A DNA stretch of 64,000 nt, from assembly GCF_003574445.1 (NCBI RefSeq), contig NZ_KZ984568.1, positions 62,001 through 126,000 on the forward strand. Direction: 5' to 3'. This DNA comes from Streptomyces sp. YIM 130001. Its GTDB lineage: Bacteria; Actinomycetota; Actinomycetes; Streptomycetales; Streptomycetaceae. Below, one piece after another: positions 40,820 to 48,869 of this stretch (positions are counted from its first letter, which is position 1; every line of letters starts with the position of its first letter). The notes beneath the pieces are model-generated. The model worked only from the letters and a program-made list of their open reading frames with translations. It made no database searches and had not been told where the DNA came from. Made by a program: the position numbers and the translations under genes.

Positions 40820-41533
40820 ATGGTGGAAAAGCTTCAATCGCGGGTTCGGCTGAGGCCGGTCGATCTGGCGCGCGGGCAGGGTCTGTCCACCCAGGCGGTC
40901 CGCAACTACGAGGAGGCCGGCATCCTTCCGGCCGCCGAGCGCACGGCCACCGGGTACCGCACCTACACCCCGCTGCACGCGAGCGCTCTGCGCACCTTTC
41001 TCGCCCTGCTGCCCGGGCACGGCCACCGGACGGCGACCGCGATCATGCGGGCGGTGAACGCGGGGGCGGCGGACGACGCGTTCGGGCTCATCGACGAGAG
41101 CCACGCCCAACTCCTGGACGACAGGCGCACTTTGCGGGCCGTGGAGAGCACGCTGCGGGACCTGGAGCCCGTCGCGCCCACCGTGCACGCCGACACGTTC
41201 ATCGGGCCGCTGGCGGAGCAGCTCTGCATCCGGCCGGCCACCCTGCGCAAGTGGGAGCGGGCCGGGCTGGTGCAACCGCGCCGCGATCCGCTGACCGGGT
41301 ACCGGGTGTACGGCGAGGCCGACGTGCGGGACGTCCAGCTCGCCCACCAACTCAGGCGCGGCGGATATCTGTTGGAGCAGATCGCCCCGCTGATCACCCA
41401 GGTGAGGGAGGCCGGCGGTCTGGAGCCACTCGAGGCCGCCCTGACCGACTGGCGCAGTCGATTGTCCGCCCGCGGGCGAGCGCTGCTGAACGGGGCGGCG
41501 GAGCTGGAGGCGTATCTGCGCGAGCGCGGGTGA
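40820..41533 (+). CDS. MerR-family regulator with two MerR domains (TioE-like)
   Basis: 237 residues from ATG 40820. Two MerR-type winged helices are present: LARGQGLSTQAVRNYEEAGILPAAERTATGYRTY (about residues 16-50) and LCIRPATLRKWERAGLVQPRRDPLTGYRVY (about residues 134-163). A short helical tail follows and no metal-binding cysteine is present. Duplication within one chain is the TioE-type arrangement seen beside resistance genes in actinomycetes. It presumably controls the divergent esterase and itself. Confidence 0.88.
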   Translation: MVEKLQSRVRLRPVDLARGQGLSTQAVRNYEEAGILPAAERTATGYRTYTPLHASALRTFLALLPGHGHRTATAIMRAVNAGAADDAFGLIDESHAQLLDDRRTLRAVESTLRDLEPVAPTVHADTFIGPLAEQLCIRPATLRKWERAGLVQPRRDPLTGYRVYGEADVRDVQLAHQLRRGGYLLEQIAPLITQVREAGGLEPLEAALTDWRSRLSARGRALLNGAAELEAYLRERG

Positions 41534-41609
41534 GCCGTCGGGGCCCGACGGGGCACGCATACCCGGCCGACCGCTCTCCGCCACCCTCCGTCCCCAGCGG
41601 TGGAACCCT

Positions 41610-42800
41610 TCAGCCGCTGAGCGCCGCCCGCTGGATGCGTTCCACGACGGGGTTCGGTTCCTCGGCCTTCGCCTCCACGGAGTTGACCGAGTAGACCAGG
41701 GTGCGGGACAGGTCCTCGGTCGCCGCGACCATCGTGCTGTACCCGGGCCGAGCCCCGGTCTTGCACCACACGACCAGCCCGCCGCCGACGTCGACCCGCT
41801 GCAGTCCGGCGCTCATCGTGGCGTTCTCGGCCTTCGGCAGCGTGAACATCTCCTTCTTCAGCAGCGCCTTCGGTACCAACTCGCCCCGGAACAAGGCGAA
41901 GAGGAACTTCTCCAGATCCTCGGTGGTCGAGATGAGATCGCCCGCCGCCCTGCGGTCCGTCATGTTCCACTCGGTCGCGTCCACGACCCTGCCGTCCGAC
42001 AACTTCTGGTAGCCGCGGTGATGCGGCCCGTGGACACGCGGGTCGGGGCCGGTCGGGAACGAGCTGTGCCGCATGCCCGCAGGCCGCAGGATTCGCTGCT
42101 GCGCCTGGTGTGCGTAGCTGTCGCCGGTGACCTTCTCGACCAGCAGGCCGAGGACGGTGTAGTCGATGTTCCCGTAACGCTGCTTGCGTCCCGGCCCCTC
42201 GCCGTCGCCCCGGTAGGGGCCTTTGCGCACGGAACCCGCGACCACCTCGGCCGGTGTCATGGTGCAGAACCGGTTCGCGTAGCCCTCGCCGTCCTCCGGG
42301 CCGAGTGAACTGCCGGGCTGCAGACCGCTGGTGTACGTGAGCAGATGCCGGACCGTGATGGGCTCGAACCGCTCGTCGAGCAGCCCGGGCAGGTACGTCT
42401 GTACGTGCCCGTCGAGGTCGATACGCCCTTCTGAGGCGAGCTGCAGGACGAGCGCCGCAGTGACTGCCTTGGTCGTGGAGCCGGCGCGGAACCGGGCGTC
42501 CGGAACGGCCTGGCGGCCGGTCGTGGTGTCCCGGACGCCGGCGCTGCCACGCCAGTTCTCCCTGCCTTGTGCCCAACTCGTGCGGACGAGTGCAGCGGTG
42601 GCGTCGTCATCAGGCAAACCCTGCAGGGCCGCGGCGAGTTGTCCGGTGTCCGGGCCGTCGTCGGTCGCCGACCCGGACACCGTGGGTGTCCGGGTCGCGG
42701 AGGCGGCGGGCGGTCCTGCGGATGCGGGCCCTGCCGGGGAGGCGGCTGCCACGCCCAGTACCAGAGCAGTGGCGATCAGGGTGGTGGTGTGTGTGCGCAT
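41610..42800 (-). CDS. Secreted serine hydrolase (D-Ala-D-Ala carboxypeptidase/class C beta-lactamase family)
   Basis: 396 residues from ATG 42800. The signal peptide MRTHTTTLIATALVLGVAAAS is followed by a low-complexity region. The SxxK motif is STTK (S108/K111), with RYGNIDY as the Tyr-x-Asn motif and WCKTGARPG as the KTG triad. That is the full penicillin-binding-protein-type set, as in Streptomyces R61 DD-peptidase and esterases of the same fold. It acts outside the cell on peptidoglycan or a beta-lactam. Convergent with the MerR gene. The 200 bases before the response regulator gene hold nothing obvious. Confidence 0.9.
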   Translation of the reverse strand: MRTHTTTLIATALVLGVAAASPAGPASAGPPAASATRTPTVSGSATDDGPDTGQLAAALQGLPDDDATAALVRTSWAQGRENWRGSAGVRDTTTGRQAVPDARFRAGSTTKAVTAALVLQLASEGRIDLDGHVQTYLPGLLDERFEPITVRHLLTYTSGLQPGSSLGPEDGEGYANRFCTMTPAEVVAGSVRKGPYRGDGEGPGRKQRYGNIDYTVLGLLVEKVTGDSYAHQAQQRILRPAGMRHSSFPTGPDPRVHGPHHRGYQKLSDGRVVDATEWNMTDRRAAGDLISTTEDLEKFLFALFRGELVPKALLKKEMFTLPKAENATMSAGLQRVDVGGGLVVWCKTGARPGYSTMVAATEDLSRTLVYSVNSVEAKAEEPNPVVERIQRAALSG

Positions 42801-43000
42801 GGGGTCTGTCCCTGGGCAGTGGTGGGTGGACACCCTTGATCCTGCGCCGAGCGGGCCGGCGGCGGATCGCCGTCGAGAGCGGTTTCGGCCGACGGCACGC
42901 ATCCCCCGCGCGGGCGAGGCGGAGCGCGTGCCTGGCCCCGGCGGGGGAGTGCGGAGGCCTGGTGACCGGCCGCTGTCGCGGCGGTCGCACCGGCGAGGGG

Positions 43001-43660
43001 TCACCGCGTCCCCGGAGGGCTGACCAGCCCGGTCTCGTACGCGCAGATCACCGCCTGGATGCGGTCCCGCAGGCCGAGCTTGGCAAGCACATGCCCCACG
43101 TGTGTCTTCACCGTGTGCTCGCTGACGGTGAGTTCGGCGGCGATCTCCGCGTTGGACCGGCCGTGTGCCAGATGGAAGAGCGTCTCGCGCTCACGCGCTG
43201 TCAGTACGTCGAGCCGCGCTGCGGGTGGTCCAGGGGCGGGGCGGGACACGTACTCGGCGACCAGACGCCGTGCCACGGACGGTGCGAGCAGCGAATCCCC
43301 GGCGGCGACGACCCGCACCGCGTGCACCAGATCGTCCCTGCGCACGTCCTTGAGCAGAAACCCGCTGGCCCCGGCGTGCAGCGCGTCGTACACATAGGCG
43401 TCGGAGTCGAAGGTGGTGAGCATGACGCAACGGCAGCCGCCCGCCTCGGTGATGGCCCGGCAGGCCTCGATGCCGTCCATACCCGGCATCCGGATGTCGA
43501 GCAGCGCCACGTCCGCCCGGTGCTCGCGGACCGCGGCCACTGCCGCCGCGCCGTCCGCGACCTCGGCGACGACCTCGGTCCCCTCCTCGAGGTCCAGGAT
43601 CAGGGCGAAACCGCTGCGTACCAGTTCCTGGTCGTCCGCGACCACCACTCGGATCGTCAA
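43001..43660 (-). CDS. NarL/LuxR-family response regulator
   Basis: 219 residues. The receiver domain has the phospho-acceptor D55 in VALLDIRMPGMDG, acidic residues at 9-10, and the conserved lysine in GFLLKDV. A C-terminal LuxR-type helix-turn-helix follows (LTARERETLFHLAHGRSNAEIAAELTVSEHTVKTHVGHVLAKLGL). The ATG overlaps the histidine kinase stop by four bases, so the two are coupled. The target genes are not evident; it could regulate its own operon. Confidence 0.94.
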   Translation of the reverse strand: MTIRVVVADDQELVRSGFALILDLEEGTEVVAEVADGAAAVAAVREHRADVALLDIRMPGMDGIEACRAITEAGGCRCVMLTTFDSDAYVYDALHAGASGFLLKDVRRDDLVHAVRVVAAGDSLLAPSVARRLVAEYVSRPAPGPPAARLDVLTARERETLFHLAHGRSNAEIAAELTVSEHTVKTHVGHVLAKLGLRDRIQAVICAYETGLVSPPGTR

Positions 43661-44928
43661 CTGGTCACCTCCGCAGGGAGATTACCCGGCTCACCAGATG
43701 CGCCGGAGGCCGCGGACGGGCCGCCTGCGCCAGGTGCGCCGGATGTACCGGACGCGCCCGTGCGAGGCAGCAGGAAATGCGCCGTCACCTCGAAGCCGGT
43801 GCCGTCCGGTCCCGGGCCGGTGCGCAGCGTCCCGCCGTGCGCCGCCGCCCGCTCGCGCATACCGATCAGTCCGTGTCCCTGGCCGGGCTCGCCGCCGGGC
43901 CCCGGGCCGTCATCGAGCACGGTGACCTCCAGTGAGTCCGACCCGTGGACGAGCCGGATCGACACCGCACAGTCTCCCGCGTGCTTCACGGTGTTGGTCA
44001 GCGCCTCCTGCACGATGCGGTGGACCGCCGCCTCGATGTCGGGCGTCTGCCGGCGTGCGGCGCCGCTCACCTCGTACGACACTCTCCGGCCGCCGGCGGC
44101 CAACCTCTCGACCAGCTCCGGGAGTTCGGCGAGCGTGGGTTGGGGCGACCGGTCCCGCTCGGTGTCGTCCGGGGCGTCCCGCAGTACGCCGAGCATCCGC
44201 CGCAGCTGGGTCATGGCGTCCCGGCCGGTCGCGGAGATCGCCTCGAACGCCGCCTCCGCACGCTCCGGAGCGGCCCGCACCGCCACAGGCCCCGACTCGG
44301 CCTGCACCAGCATCAGTGTCACGGCGTGCGACAGGATGTCGTGCATCTCGCGGGCGATACGGGCCCGTTCCTGGTCCCTTGCCTGCTCGGCCTCGATGCG
44401 GTTGGTGCGTTCGAGCTGCGCCGCGCGTTCGGTCAGGGCGCGGGCGTACGCCTGCCGTACGTCGGTCAGTCTGCCGAGCACATAGGCCGCGGCGTGCACG
44501 AACAGGGTGAACAGCAACTCCCTCGCCTCGCCCGTGTTCAGGGACACCGAGGGGAAGATGATCGCGAGCACGCCCGCGCCGGCGATGCGCCGGGTGCAGG
44601 CCGGGGCCTGGGCAGCCACGGTGTAGAGCGCGAGCAGTGTCGTGTACGGCAGCGGCTGGCCCGGGGCGTCCGTGAGGAGCAGCAGCGGATGGGCCGCCAC
44701 CACCGCGACGAGCACGAGGACCGGTGCCCGTCGGCGCCCGACCAGCGGCAGCACCGTCACGGTCGTCACGAGATAGTCCAGCCAGTCCGCGGGGGAACTG
44801 CCGGCCGGCCGCGGCACCACGTACGGGATGGTCACCGCGACCTGGACGAGCAGCGCCACCGAGATGTCCACCGCCCAGGGGCCGGCCCGGCGTATTCGGT
44901 CCACCGGGCCGGAACCGGTCCCGGTCAA
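43657..44928 (-). CDS. Sensor histidine kinase (HisKA_3 type)
   Basis: 423 residues from TTG 44928, whose TTGA overlaps the stop of the phosphodiesterase gene. Four to five N-terminal membrane helices precede a short coiled coil and the DHp helix IAREMHDILSHAVTLMLVQAESG (phospho-histidine H196). An HATPase domain with VLDDGPGPGGEPGQGHGLIGMRER follows. A glycine/serine/alanine tail with GASGTSGAPGAG repeats ends the protein. The arrangement is typical of Streptomyces membrane kinases that pair with NarL regulators. The ligand is unknown. Confidence 0.92.
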   Translation of the reverse strand: MTGTGSGPVDRIRRAGPWAVDISVALLVQVAVTIPYVVPRPAGSSPADWLDYLVTTVTVLPLVGRRRAPVLVLVAVVAAHPLLLLTDAPGQPLPYTTLLALYTVAAQAPACTRRIAGAGVLAIIFPSVSLNTGEARELLFTLFVHAAAYVLGRLTDVRQAYARALTERAAQLERTNRIEAEQARDQERARIAREMHDILSHAVTLMLVQAESGPVAVRAAPERAEAAFEAISATGRDAMTQLRRMLGVLRDAPDDTERDRSPQPTLAELPELVERLAAGGRRVSYEVSGAARRQTPDIEAAVHRIVQEALTNTVKHAGDCAVSIRLVHGSDSLEVTVLDDGPGPGGEPGQGHGLIGMRERAAAHGGTLRTGPGPDGTGFEVTAHFLLPRTGASGTSGAPGAGGPSAASGASGEPGNLPAEVTS

Positions 44929-45617
44929 CGGCCTGCCGCCCGGATCCGTAGGTGATGCAGCAGGCCGACGCGGTTCGTGGTGATGGAGTCGACGCCGGCG
45001 CGCAGGAGGCGGCGCATGGAGCGGCCGGTGTCCGGGGTCCAGCAGGACACCAGCAGTCCGTCCCGGTGCACACGGTCGGCGAGATCCTTGTCGACCAGGC
45101 CGAAGCGGTAGTTGAGCCATCGCGGACGGACTGCTTCCAGGAGCACCGGGCGCGCGGGGGCGAGGGTGGTGCGGGTGAGGGCGATCTCGGCGTCGGGGTC
45201 CGCCGCGCGGACCGCCAGCATCGCCGTCGCGGCACCGCAGTAGTAGACCCGGTCGGTCGCTCCGCAGTCGGACACGGTGCCGACGATCGTGCGCACGGTG
45301 CGTTCGGTCGCGCCGGGGAGGTCGATCATCATGCGGGCGGTGCCGGTGGTGGCGAGAGACTCTGCCAGGGTCGGTACGCCGCCGCCCGTGAGGTCCCGTA
45401 CTTCGTCGGCCGTCAGCCGGGCGAGCTGCCGGTCGTGGCCCCACAGCCGTTCGAGGGTCGCGTCGTGCAGCAGGACGGGCACCCCGTCGCGGGTCGCACG
45501 CACGTCGGTCTCGACGGCGTCCGCCCCCGCGGCGAGTGCGGAGCGGAGAGAGGCCAGGGTGTTCTCGCGGGCCTGGTACGGGTCGCCCCGGTGGCCCACA
45601 GCGGTCACGGCATGCAT
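44925..45617 (-). CDS. Glycerophosphodiester phosphodiesterase-family protein
   Basis: 230 residues from ATG 45617. GDPD motifs: GHRGDPYQARENTLASLRSALAAGADAVETDVRATRDGVPVLLHDATLERL at the N-terminus (the catalytic HRG, and the ExD and HD metal and base residues). The C-terminal VDKDLADRVHRDGLLVSCWTPDT and GVDSITTNRV complete the barrel. No signal peptide, so cytoplasmic. Overlap with the kinase start suggests one transcript with the two-component system. The natural substrate may be glycerophosphodiesters from lipid turnover. Confidence 0.9.
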   Translation of the reverse strand: MHAVTAVGHRGDPYQARENTLASLRSALAAGADAVETDVRATRDGVPVLLHDATLERLWGHDRQLARLTADEVRDLTGGGVPTLAESLATTGTARMMIDLPGATERTVRTIVGTVSDCGATDRVYYCGAATAMLAVRAADPDAEIALTRTTLAPARPVLLEAVRPRWLNYRFGLVDKDLADRVHRDGLLVSCWTPDTGRSMRRLLRAGVDSITTNRVGLLHHLRIRAAGR

Positions 45618-45672
45618 GCGGCCATTGTGTCGTCGGCCGACGGCCGGTGCCCGGCGGCCCGCGCACCGCGGT

Positions 45673-46782
45673 TCAACGGGCCTGCCACTGTGCGGTGTAC
45701 GCGTCGATCTCGGCGGCGATCCGCGCCTTGCCGGCCTCGTCGAGGAACGACGCCTCGACGGCGTTCTTGGCGAGCGCCGCGATGCCCGGCTCGTCCAGGT
45801 CGAGCAGCCGGGCGGCCACCGCGTACTCGGTGTTGAGGTCGGTCCCGAACATCGGCGGGTCGTCCGAGTTGATGGTGACCAGGACGCCGGCGTCCACCAT
45901 CTGCTTGAGGGGGTGGTCGGCGAGGGTCGGTACGGCCCGGGTCGCGATGTTGGAGGTCGGGCAGACCTCGAGCGGAATGCGGTTCTCCGCCAGGTACTTG
46001 AGCAGTTCGGGGTCCTGCGCGGAGCTGGTGCCGTGGCCGATCCGCTCGGCGTGCAGCTCGCGGATCGCGTCCCAGACGGTGTCGGGGCCGGTCGTCTCGC
46101 CGGCGTGCGGGACGCTGTGCAGGCCCTCGGCCACCGCCCGGTCGAAGTACGGCTTGAACTGCGGCCGCGGGACGCCGACTTCGGGACCGCCGAGGCCGAA
46201 CGACACCAGGCCCGCGGGCGCCAGACCGTCTGTGACGGCGAGGCGCAGCGTCTGCTCGGCCGCCTCCAGGCCTGCTTCGCCGGGGATGTCGAAGCTCCAG
46301 CGCAATACGACACCGAGTTCCTGCTCCGCCGCGTGGCGGGCGTCCTCGATGGCCTCCATGAAGGCCTGTTCGTCGATGCCGCGGCGGGTGGAGCTCCACG
46401 GGGTGACGGTGAGCTCGGCGTAGCGGATGTTCTGCCGCGCCATGTCGCGGGCGATCTCGAACGTCAGCAGGCGTACGTCGGACGGGGTGCGGATCAGGTC
46501 CACGACGGACAGGTAGACCTCGATGAAATGCCCGAAGTCGGTGAACGTGAAGTAGTCGGCCAGCGCCTCGGGGTCGGTGGGGACCTTGGAGTCCGGGTGG
46601 CGGGCGGCCAGTTCGGCGACGATGCGCGGGGAGGCGGAGCCGACGTGGTGGACGTGCAGCTCGGCCTTGGGGAGGCCGGCGATGAACGCGATCCTGGCCT
46701 CGTGCTCGGCGGAGAGCGCGGGGTCGGTCGGGTCGGTGAGGCCGGTCTGTTCGGTCCCGTCGGGGCCGGTCTGCTCGGGCAA
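45673..46782 (-). CDS. add: Adenosine deaminase
   Basis: 369 residues from TTG 46782, selected because GGAGGAAG lies immediately before it; the open frame continues upstream without a usable site. Metal-site motifs: ELHVHHVGSASPR (the two zinc histidines in HVH), VPHAGETTG, and the catalytic segment NSDDPPMFGTDLN. AERIGHGTSS and EVCPTSNIATRAV are also present. It converts adenosine to inosine. The N-terminal ~20 residues are an acidic low-complexity lead. It faces the DUF4190 gene, and its stop is 55 bases upstream of the phosphodiesterase start. Confidence 0.93.
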   Translation of the reverse strand: MPEQTGPDGTEQTGLTDPTDPALSAEHEARIAFIAGLPKAELHVHHVGSASPRIVAELAARHPDSKVPTDPEALADYFTFTDFGHFIEVYLSVVDLIRTPSDVRLLTFEIARDMARQNIRYAELTVTPWSSTRRGIDEQAFMEAIEDARHAAEQELGVVLRWSFDIPGEAGLEAAEQTLRLAVTDGLAPAGLVSFGLGGPEVGVPRPQFKPYFDRAVAEGLHSVPHAGETTGPDTVWDAIRELHAERIGHGTSSAQDPELLKYLAENRIPLEVCPTSNIATRAVPTLADHPLKQMVDAGVLVTINSDDPPMFGTDLNTEYAVAARLLDLDEPGIAALAKNAVEASFLDEAGKARIAAEIDAYTAQWQAR

Positions 46783-46901
46783 GGCTTCCTCCGTCGGATC
46801 GCGGCGAGGCGGGCGCGGGGATTCATCGTAGGCGGCACTCGCTGGGGGCGGGACTGCGGGCCGTAGCATGACCCGACGTGCAGCAGAGGGGGGTTTCGCC
46901 C

Positions 46902-48035
46902 ATGTCCGAGGAGACGCCGATACCGGGCGATGACACGCCGGTACGGGGCGGACGGACGCCGCATTCGGGCGGGGAGCAGCGGGGGCGCGACGGCTTCGGC
47001 GGCGATGTGTGGGCGCCGCCCGAGTCGGGTCCGGCCGCCGGAGAGCGCGAAGTGCCGCTGCCCGACACGGTGACCGGCGACCTCCCCGACCGGGACACGG
47101 ATCCTGACTTCGGGGACCCGCTGGCTCGGACGCTGGTGCACGGTGTCCCGCCCCTCGACGACACCCTGGTGGGCGGACCCGGCGACGTCGAGGACCTGCG
47201 CGCCGATGCAGGTGCGGGCCGTTCCGGCACACCCGGTGACGGTGGCGTGCCCGGGCCGCGGGACGCCGCGCCGGGCGCCGGCGATTCCACCGACCCCCCT
47301 CCGGCGGGCACGGCTCCGCCCCGCGACGTGGACCTCGGCGAGCGGGACCCGTGGGCGCCGCCGGCCGGCGGCGGACGCGGGGCGGGCGGCTCGCGGGGCC
47401 CGGCCGACGACTCCGGCCGGGCGTCGCGTACGGGCCCGGCTCCGGCGAACCCGTGGAGCGCCCCCGATCCGGCCGCCGCGGCCCGGTGGTCCGCCCCAGC
47501 GCCCGGTGCCGCCCCGCCGCCGGGTGCCCCGGGCCCGGCCTCTCCCGTACCGCCCCCGCCCGTCTCGCCGGACGGGCCGGGCGCGGTGCAGTTCGGGTAC
47601 GCGCCGCACGCCGCCGGCCCACCGCCGTACGGGCAAGGACACCCTCCGCCGTACGGCCATCCGCACCCGTACGGCCGAGGACATCCGCAGCCGTACGGAC
47701 AGCCGGGGTATCCGTATCAAGGACCGCCCGGGTACGGCTACGCCCACCCGGGCCGCCCCGGCCCCGGCTGGCCGAGCATCCCGCCCCCGCCCGGAAACGG
47801 TCTCGGGACGACCTCGCTGGTGCTCGGGATCATCGCCGCCGTCGGCTTCGTCCTGTGGCCACTGGCGATCGTGCTCGGCGTCCTGTCGCTGATCTTCGGC
47901 TCGATCGGCCGCCAGAAGGCAGCCCGAGGAGAGGCGAACAACGGCGGTCAGGCGCTGGCCGGCATCATCTGCGGCTCGGCGGGACTGGCTCTCGCCGTGC
48001 TGTTGATGTTCCTCGTCATCGGCAACCGGGTCTGA
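46902..48035 (+). CDS. DUF4190-domain membrane protein with long Pro/Gly/Tyr-rich N-terminus
   Basis: 377 residues from ATG 46902, with AGAGGGGGG eight bases upstream; GTG 46878 is an alternative. About 300 residues are disordered, proline-, glycine-, aspartate- and later tyrosine/histidine-rich (PYGQGHPPPYGHPHPYGRGH). The C-terminal ~75 residues are two membrane helices (LGTTSLVLGIIAAVGFVLW...LSLIFGSIGR and ALAGIICGSAGLALAVLLMFL) of the DUF4190 family. The repetitive PYG stretch may be a cell-surface or phase-separating tail. Function unknown. Confidence 0.85.
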   Translation: MSEETPIPGDDTPVRGGRTPHSGGEQRGRDGFGGDVWAPPESGPAAGEREVPLPDTVTGDLPDRDTDPDFGDPLARTLVHGVPPLDDTLVGGPGDVEDLRADAGAGRSGTPGDGGVPGPRDAAPGAGDSTDPPPAGTAPPRDVDLGERDPWAPPAGGGRGAGGSRGPADDSGRASRTGPAPANPWSAPDPAAAARWSAPAPGAAPPPGAPGPASPVPPPPVSPDGPGAVQFGYAPHAAGPPPYGQGHPPPYGHPHPYGRGHPQPYGQPGYPYQGPPGYGYAHPGRPGPGWPSIPPPPGNGLGTTSLVLGIIAAVGFVLWPLAIVLGVLSLIFGSIGRQKAARGEANNGGQALAGIICGSAGLALAVLLMFLVIGNRV

Positions 48036-48039
48036 CCGG

Positions 48040-48660
48040 CTACCCGGTCCGGCGCAGCCGCTCCCGCGCCTCCATGAGCGCGAACCCCAGCAGGTTGAGG
48101 CCCCGCCAGCGCGACGGGTCCTCGGCCCGGTCGTCGTCCTTCGCCAGGCCGATGCCCCATATCCGGTCGTGCGGACTCGCCTCGACCAAGACCCGCTCAC
48201 CCGTGCCGAGCAGAAACGCCCGCAGCTCGTCGTCGGCCGTGAACTTGTGCACGCTGCCCGCCACCACGACTCCGTACCGCTCCCGCTCCCAGACGGTCCC
48301 GTCGAAGCCTCTGACCAGGCGTCCCGCCTTCTTGGCGGCGGCGGGAGAACGCGCATCGAGCGCCGCACGCTCTGCCTCCGCGTCACCGAACAGCCGCGCC
48401 TTGGCCGCCATCATCCAGTGCTCCGCCGTCGCGTAACGGACGTCGTCCACGGTGAACGGCGACGCCCACCACTGGCTCAGGCAGCTCGCCCCGATCCGCC
48501 CGTCAGGGCGCGGCGCATGCCCCCAGAAATGCAGATACCGCACCCGCTCCCCGCCCGCGACCCGCTGCGACAGGAGCCGCATACGCTCCGCCTCCGACAG
48601 GACCGGCACCCGCTGCGCCGCCCCGTCACGACGCGCCACACCCGAACCCTCAGTCACCAC
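48040..48660 (-). CDS. NADAR-family (RibX/DUF1768-like) protein
   Basis: 206 residues from a GTG at 48660. The N-terminus up to residue ~40 is poorly conserved. The NADAR core reads YLHFWGHAP...CLSQWWASPFTVDDVRYATAEHWMMAAKARLFGD and ...FLLGTGERVLVEASPHDRIWGIGLAKDD...RWRGLNLLGFALMEAR. The family includes N-glycosidases acting on riboflavin intermediates or ADP-ribosylated substrates. Convergent with the DUF4190 gene by four bases. It is divergent from the second aldehyde dehydrogenase across a 209-base region that carries that gene's promoter and operator. Confidence 0.9.
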   Translation of the reverse strand: MVTEGSGVARRDGAAQRVPVLSEAERMRLLSQRVAGGERVRYLHFWGHAPRPDGRIGASCLSQWWASPFTVDDVRYATAEHWMMAAKARLFGDAEAERAALDARSPAAAKKAGRLVRGFDGTVWERERYGVVVAGSVHKFTADDELRAFLLGTGERVLVEASPHDRIWGIGLAKDDDRAEDPSRWRGLNLLGFALMEARERLRRTG

Positions 48661-48767
48661 AACCCCCGATGGTCACCACTGCCGTTCGACCCGATGCATG
48701 GCACCCTCGCAGCCACCACTGACATCGCGTCCCTGGTTTCCGGTGTCCACTCGACACGTAGTCGACA

Positions 48768-48803
48768 GATTCCGTCGCGTAACCAAATGGCAACAACGGA
48801 ATC
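48768..48803. promoter_or_regulatory. Perfect 8-bp inverted repeat upstream of the second aldehyde dehydrogenase
   Basis: GATTCCGT (48768-48775) and ACGGAATC (48796-48803) are separated by 20 bases, about two helical turns. They end two bases before the -35 element. The same ACGGAATC occurs at 37911-37918 in the other aldehyde dehydrogenase promoter. A dimeric regulator could bridge the two halves. Confidence 0.55.
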
Positions 48804-48805
48804 AC

Positions 48806-48834
48806 TTGTTGAGGGCCGGACCCTCTGTCAGGAT
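48806..48834 (+). promoter_or_regulatory. Promoter of the second aldehyde dehydrogenase
   Basis: TTGTTG (48806-48811), a 17-base spacer and CAGGAT (48829-48834) make a good HrdB-type promoter. The spacer contains AGGG...CCCT arms. The transcript would begin about 30 bases before the ATG at 48870 and probably continue through the Pot transporter genes. Confidence 0.65.
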
Positions 48835-48869
48835 CGGCACTCAAATCGAGCTGGAACTACGGAGAGCCG

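Noticed and set aside
47738..47941. 67-codon minus-strand ORF in the DUF4190 gene
   Set aside because: Lies wholly inside a well-composed coding region and lacks a ribosome binding site.
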